This document shows, one piece after another, positions 1 through 5,906 of a DNA stretch of 8,542 nucleotides. The notes beneath the pieces were generated by a model that searched no databases, was not told the origin of the DNA, and was given only the letters and a program-made list of their open reading frames with translations. This DNA comes from an uncultured Prevotella sp. Lineage in GTDB: Bacteria; Bacteroidota; Bacteroidia; Bacteroidales; Bacteroidaceae. The first letter of the stretch is position 1, and each line of letters starts with the position of its first letter. Both the position numbers and the translations under genes were made by a program. Location: the NCBI GenBank assembly GCA_945637645.1, contig CALZDK010000083.1, positions 1 through 8,542 of the forward strand. Direction: 5' to 3'.

Positions 1-251
1 AAGGTGTTGGTAGTTCTAAGAACGGCCGTGAATCAGCTTCACAAAGATTAGGCGTCAAGATTTGGGGTGGTCAGCAGTGTATTGCAGGCAACATCATCGT
101 TCGCCAGCGTGGTACAAAGCACAATCCAGGTAACAATGTAGGTATCGGCAAGGACGATACTCTGTTTGCATTGGTTGACGGAACAGTGAACTTCAAGAAG
201 GGACGCTTCAACAAGAGCATCGTTTCTGTAATTCCAAACGCAGAGGCCTAA
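1..251 (+). CDS. rpmA: 50S ribosomal protein L27, 3' part
   Basis: This is the C-terminal 82 codons of ribosomal protein L27, a component of the large subunit near the peptidyl-transferase centre. The frame opens at base 3 with GVGSSKNGRESASQRLGVK, which matches the L27 core after the usual N-terminal AHKKG segment. It continues through the IIVRQRGTKHNPG motif and the conserved GIGKDDTLFALVDG block, and ends with NAEA and a TAA stop at 249-251. The 5' end lies outside the window. L27 is usually downstream of rplU (L21), which would be to the left. It is convergent with pyk, and the hairpin at 298-329 fits its transcript end. The identification is very secure. Confidence 0.97.
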   Translation, partial: GVGSSKNGRESASQRLGVKIWGGQQCIAGNIIVRQRGTKHNPGNNVGIGKDDTLFALVDGTVNFKKGRFNKSIVSVIPNAEA

Positions 252-297
252 TTAACATTATTAAAAAAGAAAATAATTTATTCCAAACAAACAACAG

Positions 298-329
298 AAT
301 CCCACAGTTCTCGCGAGAGCTGTGGGATT
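298..329. terminator. Bidirectional intrinsic terminator between rpmA and pyk
   Basis: A 32-base inverted repeat has arms AATCCCACAGTTCTCG and CGAGAGCTGTGGGATT. They are complementary except at one position (308/319), which becomes a G-U pair in RNA. It folds to a long stem with a short CGCG-type loop. It lies midway in the 99-base gap between two convergent genes, 46 bases after the rpmA stop and 21 bases after the pyk stop. On the minus strand the stem is followed by T-rich sequence (TCTGTTGTTTGTTTGG, then a T6 run further on). On the plus strand only TTTCT follows. It probably serves both genes, more typically for pyk. Neither side has an ideal continuous T-tract. Confidence 0.75.
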
Positions 330-350
330 TCTGCGTCTTATGGCCTGCTA

Positions 351-1787
351 TTATTGTGACAGGCGGAAACGGTAGGATTCGTCGAAAAGTGCGCGGGCGG
401 TGTTTATCTCAAGGAAGGTCGTACCGCCGTTAATTCCTGAGGTGCCGCTTAGGTAGGCTATGCGGTCGTCGAGTTCGATGTAGCCTTTTTGGCGGAGTAG
501 GCGTACGGCGGCAAGGAAGAGTTCCTGAGGTGAAATGTGCTCTTTCTGATAGACTGGGATCACTCCGTAGGAGAGGTTCAGCAGGCGTTGAAGCTTTTCG
601 TTGTAGCAGATGGCGAGCACCGGATTCGGGCCACGGAACGCCGCAAGGTTGCGTGCTGTCTGACCTGTAGAACTGTCGGTGATGATGCCCTTGACGTTCA
701 TTGTTTCCGTTGACTCTATGGCGCTGCGTGAGAGGAACTCCCGCACGGTGCAGTGCTCTGACATGGGAATGACGATGTCGTTCTCGCGCACTTTGTCTTT
801 CTCTGCCTGCTCGGCAATCTGTGCCATGGTGCGTACGGCTTCAACGGGATAGTCGCCGGTGGCAGTCTCGCCGCTGAGCATGAGGGCGTCGGTGCGATAG
901 TAGATGGCATTGGCGATGTCGGTCACTTCCGCGCGGGTGGGGCGTGGATTGCGTATCATGGTGTGGAGCATCTGAGTGGCTACGATGACGGGCTTCTTGG
1001 CTCTCACACACTTGCGGATTATGCTGCGCTGTATGCCCGGAATACGCTCAATGGGCACTTCTATGCCGAGGTCGCCTCGGGCAATCATTATGCCATAGGA
1101 GGCTTCGATGATCTCGTCGATGTTGTCAACTCCCTCCTGGTTCTCTATCTTTGAGATGATCTTTATGTCGCTGCCCCTGTCGTCGAGAATGTCCTGCACT
1201 GCCTTTACGTCAGACGCGCTGCGGACGAACGAATGGGCTATGAAGTCGATGTCGAGGTCGATGGCAAGGTTGATGTTCCTCACGTCTTTTTCCGTGAGTG
1301 CCGGCAGGTCGATGTGTACTCCTGGCACATTGACGCTCTTGTGGGAGCCAAGGTCTGCCTCGTTCTGCACCTGTGCAATGACGGCAGGTCCGTTGATGCC
1401 AATCACTTTCATGCACAGTGCGCCATCGTCGAAGAGAATCTCGTCGCCCTCGTGGATGTCGTTGGCAAAATTGGTGTAGGAGAGGTTTATGATGTCGTGT
1501 TCGGTGTCCATTTCCGGACGTCCGAATATCTTCACCACGTCGCCTACCTTGTAGTGTATTGGCGCACTACAGCCAGTGGTCCGTATTTCCGGTCCCTTGG
1601 TGTCGATAAGTATTCCGATGTGGTGGGAAACCTTTCGTGTGTTCTCTACTATCTCCCTTATGCCCTCTGGAGTGGCATGGGCAGTGTTCATTCTTACAAC
1701 GTTCATGCCTGCCTCGAAAAGGTCGTGTATGAACTCTACGCTACATCTGCGGTCGCTGATGGATGCTACAATCTTAGTTTGTTTCAT
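351..1787 (-). CDS. pyk: Pyruvate kinase
   Basis: This cytoplasmic glycolytic enzyme transfers phosphate from phosphoenolpyruvate to ADP, giving pyruvate and ATP. The 478 residues are close to E. coli PykF (470). Visible motifs: R32 and N34 in VVRMNTAH; DTKGPEIR at 62-69 (Mg/K site, Glu67 of the GPE motif); a B domain at about 70-165; the family signature IKIISKIENQEGV at 208-220 with K213 and E215; ARGDLG at 236-241 with D239; and VATQMLHTM at 269-277. A C-terminal domain from about 345 includes the effector-type loop DSSTGQTARN (371-380) and GGTTFLEI (454-461). Two N-terminal departures stand out: the usual TIGPAS is replaced by SISDRR, and the Ser before the motif His (E. coli Ser36, a K+ ligand) is Ala36. 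The start at 1787 gives the standard family N-terminus. It is monocistronic with its own promoter match and converges on rpmA. Confidence 0.96.
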   Translation of the reverse strand: MKQTKIVASISDRRCSVEFIHDLFEAGMNVVRMNTAHATPEGIREIVENTRKVSHHIGILIDTKGPEIRTTGCSAPIHYKVGDVVKIFGRPEMDTEHDIINLSYTNFANDIHEGDEILFDDGALCMKVIGINGPAVIAQVQNEADLGSHKSVNVPGVHIDLPALTEKDVRNINLAIDLDIDFIAHSFVRSASDVKAVQDILDDRGSDIKIISKIENQEGVDNIDEIIEASYGIMIARGDLGIEVPIERIPGIQRSIIRKCVRAKKPVIVATQMLHTMIRNPRPTRAEVTDIANAIYYRTDALMLSGETATGDYPVEAVRTMAQIAEQAEKDKVRENDIVIPMSEHCTVREFLSRSAIESTETMNVKGIITDSSTGQTARNLAAFRGPNPVLAICYNEKLQRLLNLSYGVIPVYQKEHISPQELFLAAVRLLRQKGYIELDDRIAYLSGTSGINGGTTFLEINTARALFDESYRFRLSQ

Positions 1788-1836
1788 GATTATATGTGTC
1801 TGTCTTGTTTACAACAACAATACCTAAATACGGTTG

Positions 1837-1871
1837 CAAAGTTACAATAAAAAAATGAGAAAAGGGACAAA
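1837..1871 (-). promoter_or_regulatory. Probable Bacteroidetes-type promoter for pyk
   Basis: Read on the minus strand, TAACTTTG (1844 down to 1837) matches the Bacteroidetes -7 consensus TAnnTTTG. TTTG (1871-1868) can serve as the -33 element. The spacing is 23 bases, a little longer than the usual 19-21. Transcription would start at about 1830, giving a leader of roughly 40-45 bases before the pyk ATG at 1787. It lies in the 119-base gap between the polysaccharide operon and pyk. The match is by eye. Confidence 0.5.
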
Positions 1872-1906
1872 AAGACGAAAAAAACTGTTTCAGATCGGCA
1901 TTATTC

Positions 1907-2707
1907 TTATATGTTGCCGAAAATCCTCTGTTTGTCTTTCATCTGTCGATACTTTTTCAGGGCGTATGTAGGAAGGAAGAGGAAGAGAAAATAGAAGTAT
2001 GACTTGAGCCAGGAGAATCCGAGAATTTGGTGATAGACGGCAACGTTATATTTCACGAGCGAGAACTTGTTGCTCGACACGGAGTGCGACCTGTCCCTAT
2101 AGTATGCCAATGGCTCTACAATGCCGTAGGCTATGTGGCATTTCTTTGTGATGCTAAGAAACATTGCCCAGTCCTGGCGCTTGCGTATGGTGGGCATGAA
2201 GAACTTGCCGCCCAAGAGTTTTGTGTCGAAAATTGCAGTGAGGCAGCCTATCTTGTTGTCGCGCTTCATCATGTTGAAGGAGATGCGCACGGGGGAGATG
2301 CGTATGCCGACAGTCTCGTCGTGCTCGTTGACAACGACGTATGAGGAACAGCACAAGGCGCAGTCTTTCTTGCGCATGAAGGCAAGTTGTTTCTCAAGCT
2401 TGTCGGGAAACCAGCGGTCGTCGCTGTCGCAGAAGGCTATATAGCGTCCACTTGCCCTTTCGATGGATTGGTTGCGGGCATAGCCGGGACCGTGGTTTTC
2501 CGTGAGGAAGGTCAGTTTCACTCTTTTGTCTTCTCTCGCGAAGCGTTTAAGAATCTCTATTGTCTCCTGGTTTGTAGAATGGTCGTCGGTGATGAGCAGT
2601 TCGAGATTGGCATAGGACTGTGCCAGCACACTCCGTATGCTGTCGCTGAGGAACTTCCCGCCGTTGTGGGTGGGCATTATTACTGAAACCAATCCGTCGT
2701 GTATCAT
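1907..2707 (-). CDS. Glycosyltransferase family 2 (TuaG/WcaA-like)
   Basis: This is an inverting GT-A fold glycosyltransferase that probably adds one sugar from a nucleotide donor to the lipid-linked repeat unit at the inner membrane face. From the chosen start it has 266 residues. VSVIMPTHN at 7-15 begins the Rossmann-like donor domain. DDHS at 41-44 is the nucleotide-binding Asp pair, GPGYARNQSIERASGRYIAF at 73-92 is the family core, and DSDD at 94-97 is the metal-binding DxD equivalent. QDW at 178-180 sits where the ED/QD catalytic base is expected. A hydrophobic stretch at 233-249 followed by a Lys/Arg-rich tail suggests membrane association. The open frame extends to an ATG at 2740, but that codon lies inside a promoter match, and family members begin just before VSVIMP. 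The Met at 2707 is therefore preferred. It is the last gene of the cluster. Donor and acceptor cannot be read from the sequence. Confidence 0.9.
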   Translation of the reverse strand: MIHDGLVSVIMPTHNGGKFLSDSIRSVLAQSYANLELLITDDHSTNQETIEILKRFAREDKRVKLTFLTENHGPGYARNQSIERASGRYIAFCDSDDRWFPDKLEKQLAFMRKKDCALCCSSYVVVNEHDETVGIRISPVRISFNMMKRDNKIGCLTAIFDTKLLGGKFFMPTIRKRQDWAMFLSITKKCHIAYGIVEPLAYYRDRSHSVSSNKFSLVKYNVAVYHQILGFSWLKSYFYFLFLFLPTYALKKYRQMKDKQRIFGNI

Positions 2708-2727
2708 GTCGAATGCGAAATTTTGTG

Positions 2728-2758
2728 CAAAGGTACGCATTTTTTTCCGATAAGCAAA
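2728..2758 (-). promoter_or_regulatory. Bacteroidetes-type promoter before the GT2 gene
   Basis: On the minus strand, TTTG (2758-2755), exactly 19 bases, then TACCTTTG (2735-2728) match the Bacteroidetes -33/-7 pattern TTTG ... TAnnTTTG at the usual spacing. Transcription would start near 2720-2724, 13-17 bases before the ATG at 2707. The site begins 13 bases after the stop of the upstream GT4 gene. It could give the last gene of the operon a supply of transcript independent of the main promoter. Confidence 0.55.
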
Positions 2759-2771
2759 GAAAAAGCCGATA

Positions 2772-3812
2772 TTATATGCTTATGTGAGAGGAAAGGATTC
2801 TCACTATTTTGTCTGGCTGATATCGTTTTGCCTCTTCTATGCAGTTTTTGCGCATTGATTCGAATGGCGCCGGATTATGATATATTTCCGTCAGTATTCC
2901 TGCCAAAGAGCCTACATCTCTTGTAGGGAACAGTTTTCCTGTCTTGCCCTCTTCAATGAGGTTGGGGTTGTCGTGCCAGTCAGAGGCAATGATAGGCAAG
3001 CCTGCGGCATAGGCGTCGATTATTGTACCGGCAAAACATTCTCCTCTGTAGTATGTGGGGAACAAAAGGGCGAAATATGTCTCCAGGGTCTTCACACTTG
3101 AGTCGTAGGATATACATCCCTTGTAGCTGATGTAGGCGGGCTGCTGGTCCATTGTGGTTTTGAACCATTCTTCCTGTCCTTTCCACACCTGACCGTAGAT
3201 GTCGAGTGTGAAAACGTCTTTGCCGATTTTTCCGTTTGCCTTTTTCACAGCCTCTATGGCATCCTCGATGCCTTTCTCCTTCATCACCCTTGAAAACATG
3301 CAGAGGGGAATGTGACCGCCGGTGTGTCTTGCCGACAACGACGATGAGATGCCTGTCCGTTTGCAGTTGGGCATAAGGTATATGTTGCTGAGTCCGAGGG
3401 ATTGCAACTGTGATTTCAGGGTTGGTGTCTCAACGAAAATGCCCTCTATGCGGCTGAGAATTGCAACAAGGTGTCGCCATTTTTCCAAGAATCCGGGCAG
3501 CCATCCGCCAATGACCACATATAGAATCTTACGTCCGAACAGAGGGTTTAGAAGCCAGAGCAGTGGCATCATCATGAATAATCCCTTGTCGCCAGGCATC
3601 ATGACAATGTTCTTGCTGAAGATCAACATCCTGAGTATGACAAAAGGCATGCGGAGCACAAACGCCGCACCGCCATGGGTGTCGTATCGAACTATATTCT
3701 CCTTCCCATATATCCGCTCCAATTCGTCGGTTATGATTTTTGTCTTTATAGTCTGTCCGTTGAGGAGGTTCTTTCCAAATCCAAAATGTCCGATAACTGA
3801 TATTTTGCCCAT
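2772..3812 (-). CDS. Glycosyltransferase family 4 (GT-B fold), second in operon
   Basis: This retaining GT-B glycosyltransferase probably acts on the lipid-linked repeat unit in the cytoplasm. It has 346 residues from the chosen start. The N-terminal acceptor domain starts MGKISVIGHFGFGKNLLNG, the usual glycine-rich GT4 opening. The segment at 54-92 is hydrophobic with basic residues and may contact the membrane. The donor domain starts around 168 with FSRVMKEKGIEDAIEAV (173-189), including the conserved Arg and Lys that bind the donor diphosphate. The EX7E region reads E258-CFAGTII-D266, followed by AYAAGLPIIAS, so Asp replaces the second Glu. The longer frame up to 3878 would add 22 residues that overlap the upstream epimerase gene and look like an off-frame read of it. 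The ATG at 3812, 16 bases after that gene's stop, is preferred. Sugar specificity is unknown. Confidence 0.88.
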   Translation of the reverse strand: MGKISVIGHFGFGKNLLNGQTIKTKIITDELERIYGKENIVRYDTHGGAAFVLRMPFVILRMLIFSKNIVMMPGDKGLFMMMPLLWLLNPLFGRKILYVVIGGWLPGFLEKWRHLVAILSRIEGIFVETPTLKSQLQSLGLSNIYLMPNCKRTGISSSLSARHTGGHIPLCMFSRVMKEKGIEDAIEAVKKANGKIGKDVFTLDIYGQVWKGQEEWFKTTMDQQPAYISYKGCISYDSSVKTLETYFALLFPTYYRGECFAGTIIDAYAAGLPIIASDWHDNPNLIEEGKTGKLFPTRDVGSLAGILTEIYHNPAPFESMRKNCIEEAKRYQPDKIVRILSSHISI

Positions 3813-3828
3813 AGTAGTCGAGTTTTTT

Positions 3829-4764
3829 TTATGCCCAATGTTCTTTTTCAATAATCTTTTGCCATGCCTTCTTGACAAAGGCTATGGACTTAAAAACAGG
3901 GTTGTTGAGATTGGCGGTCCATCGCCTTGCGTAGAGGTCGAAAATGTCGTGCGACGTGAGTGCATACATCGCTTCCATCTGCGCGATGTGGAGCCTATGG
4001 TAGAAGGGGCTTGCCATCTTGCCGTTGGTGTCGTACAGGCTCCAGTAGCCACAACTGAACGACGGCAACATGCCTTCCAGTGTGAGAAGGCTCTCGTTGA
4101 GTTTCTCTACATATTTGTTGTCACAGTCCTTGCCCGTGGCTTTCACAAAGTCGAAGAGTCCGAACCATGCGAAAATCCAGCCGTTGAGCACTACGGGCAA
4201 GTGGGTGTATTCGCAAAGAACAACTTTGTTGTCGCCAAGATATTCGGTGCATCCTCCATGAGCCTTGTCGAGAAGCAAGAAATCGATGGCTCGTTTTGCC
4301 GCCGAGAGATAGTCCTCGTTGCCGGTTTCCTTGAAGCCCCTTACCAAGAGGGATGCTGCTTCGCCTTGCGACATTCCTCCATAGGGAGCATCGGGATATT
4401 TGAAGAAGAACGTGTTCCATGCCCCGTTAGCTTCCTGATGGTCTATTGCCCATTGGCAACACTGCAGGAATTTTCTTCTATACTCTTGTTCGCCGGTTGT
4501 CAAGAAAAGGTCGTAGGCACCCAAACCATATTGAAAGATGTCAACAGGAAACGTCACGTCCTCTCCCGATGGAGTTCTGTAGAGCGGGAGGTTGTCGGTA
4601 TGCAGCAGCAGGGGAAGTGACGTGACTTTCTCCATGAGATTGTTGTAATATCCCATGATGTCCTCCTTGTCGAAAGCCTTACCGAGGTCTTGGTTGACGT
4701 GCATGACGCTTTTACCTGCCATCATTCGATACCATTTCCTTATATTATATATGTTCAGTGCCAT
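3829..4764 (-). CDS. D-glucuronyl C5-epimerase-domain protein
   Basis: The sequence resembles the C-terminal catalytic domain of heparosan-type glucuronyl C5-epimerases (Pfam C5-epim_C), which invert C5 of D-glucuronate to give L-iduronate. Visible landmarks over 311 residues: KWYRMMAGKSVMHVNQ (10-25) and GYYNNLMEKV (38-47), typical of the bacterial members; PVDIFQYGLGAYDLFL (73-88); the core GMSQGEAASLLVRGF (130-144); CEYTHLPVVLNGWIFAWFGL (184-203); WSLYD (241-245); and FYHRLHIAQM (254-263). E185-Y186, Y244 and Y255 sit where the animal enzyme has its active-site Glu-Tyr pair and two further Tyr. No signal peptide or membrane anchor is visible, and the animal N-terminal beta domains are absent, so it is probably cytoplasmic. 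The start lies 1 base after the WbsX stop (TGA-T-ATG). It may act on a lipid-linked oligosaccharide. The substrate is inferred from the family only, and another hexuronic acid is possible. Confidence 0.87.
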   Translation of the reverse strand: MALNIYNIRKWYRMMAGKSVMHVNQDLGKAFDKEDIMGYYNNLMEKVTSLPLLLHTDNLPLYRTPSGEDVTFPVDIFQYGLGAYDLFLTTGEQEYRRKFLQCCQWAIDHQEANGAWNTFFFKYPDAPYGGMSQGEAASLLVRGFKETGNEDYLSAAKRAIDFLLLDKAHGGCTEYLGDNKVVLCEYTHLPVVLNGWIFAWFGLFDFVKATGKDCDNKYVEKLNESLLTLEGMLPSFSCGYWSLYDTNGKMASPFYHRLHIAQMEAMYALTSHDIFDLYARRWTANLNNPVFKSIAFVKKAWQKIIEKEHWA

Positions 4765-4765
4765 A

Positions 4766-5905
4766 TCAAATTGTTATTTCATTTCTTATTGCATCGAGCC
4801 AGCCGTGTCCGAACTGTTGGTCGGGTTCTACATAGTTTCCCTCTCCCCATTCGTTCCATGCCTTGAGGAAAAGCAGTCTGTGTTCCGGCTTTTTGTCTTT
4901 AATAATTTCGAGGGCCTCTCTTATGGTTTCCTGAAATCTCTCTGGACTGCTGTTTATCAGGTATTCTGTTTTCGACCCAGCCCTCGGCGTCCTGTCCCAT
5001 TGAGGGAGTAATGTGGGGTAAACATTTTCCCATGCGTCTTCTTCCACGTAATAGTGTTTCATGAGTGGCGCATAGTTGATGTTTGCCTTTGAGGGGAGGA
5101 AGGTCTTGTAGGTCAGGACGTTCCACGCCAACCGCCATCTTCCTTGATAGGCTGCCTGTGCACGGGTCAGTCCCGACGAAATAACAGCGTCGAAGCCCAA
5201 TTCCAGAACGGAATTGTAGAACACCTCCGCCTTGTCGGTGGCATACATGCTATACTGTCCGTCGGGCAGTCGTTTGTTGGCGTTTGCGGTATAGCCAACA
5301 AAATGTATTACCGGCAAACCGTTCTCAACACCCAGCTCTCTCCATTTTGATATTAATTCCTTTGCCAGCGGAATGTTACATGGAGCCCAAACGGCAAAGA
5401 GAGGCTTGCCGTCAACGGTAATGTATCTCTTGTCCTTGAAAGCGGGCAAGAGACTGTAAAAATGTTTTATGTGGTCGTCCATGGAATATCTCATCTGCAT
5501 GATCATACTGCCACCTTTTTGAGTGGCACTTTTTTTCCACGACTTGTTGGTCCAGTCGTGGTTTGCCCAGCAGATGCAGAAAGGGAAGTCGGGCTTGCCT
5601 GAAGCGAGCACCTCGTTGAACGGACGCTCCAAAAGTTGGCGTCCCTCGCCAAACCAATAGTGGTAGTAGCAAAAGCCTTCTATGCCCGCCTCTCTTGCCA
5701 AAATGGCCTGACGTTCGCGTATTTCAGGGTCACGCAAGTCGTAGTAGCCCAAGTCGGCAGGTATGCGTGGCTGAACGTGTCCTTTGCACAGTGGTTTCGC
5801 CTTCTTTACATTTGTCCACTCGGTGAATCCTTCACCCCACCATTCGTCGTTCTCAGGAATAGGGTGGAACTGCGGAAGATATAGTGCTATAACTCGTGCT
5901 TTCAT
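4766..5905 (-). CDS. WbsX-family glycan biosynthesis protein (GH99-like)
   Basis: This is a member of the Glyco_tran_WbsX family (Pfam PF14307), found in O-antigen and capsule clusters and treated as a glycosyltransferase, although its fold relates to GH99-like glycosidases. The 379 residues carry the family blocks: ALYLPQFHPIPENDEWWGEG at 7-26 then FTEW; GIEGFCYYHYWFGEGRQLLE (74-93); CICWANHDWTN (110-120); GKPLFAVW (166-173); PQWDRTPR (301-308); and FLKAWNEWGEGNYVEPD (346-362). The conserved Asp, Glu and Trp residues in these blocks probably line the active site. No signal peptide is seen, which fits cytoplasmic assembly of the repeat unit. It starts 1 base after the upstream GT4 stop (TGA-C-ATG) and ends 1 base before the epimerase, so the three are probably translationally coupled. 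Donor and acceptor are unknown. Confidence 0.9.
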   Translation of the reverse strand: MKARVIALYLPQFHPIPENDEWWGEGFTEWTNVKKAKPLCKGHVQPRIPADLGYYDLRDPEIRERQAILAREAGIEGFCYYHYWFGEGRQLLERPFNEVLASGKPDFPFCICWANHDWTNKSWKKSATQKGGSMIMQMRYSMDDHIKHFYSLLPAFKDKRYITVDGKPLFAVWAPCNIPLAKELISKWRELGVENGLPVIHFVGYTANANKRLPDGQYSMYATDKAEVFYNSVLELGFDAVISSGLTRAQAAYQGRWRLAWNVLTYKTFLPSKANINYAPLMKHYYVEEDAWENVYPTLLPQWDRTPRAGSKTEYLINSSPERFQETIREALEIIKDKKPEHRLLFLKAWNEWGEGNYVEPDQQFGHGWLDAIRNEITI

Positions 5906-5906
5906 G

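Noticed and set aside
1233..1850. A 205-codon plus-strand open frame antisense to pyk.
   Set aside because: It lies opposite the conserved catalytic part of pyruvate kinase and across its promoter, with no domain or upstream signal of its own.
1872..1906. A terminator after the GT2 gene, with T-rich sequence and a possible CTG-AAA-CAG hairpin on the minus strand.
   Set aside because: The stem has only three base pairs, too weak to call. The T-richness here is ordinary for Bacteroidales intergenic DNA, and read-through into pyk cannot be excluded.
3813..3878. Possible fusion or frameshift link between the epimerase and the second GT4, because the GT4 frame is open upstream and an A8 run lies at the epimerase stop.
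   Set aside because: The A-run begins within the TAA stop itself, so slippage or an indel in it would not remove the stop. The upstream open frame reads as an off-frame version of the epimerase tail.
3322..4620. A 432-codon open frame on the plus strand, antisense to the epimerase and second GT4 genes.
   Set aside because: It has no recognisable motif and its composition looks like the reverse reading of two well-supported minus-strand genes with family motifs along their length. It is a shadow frame.
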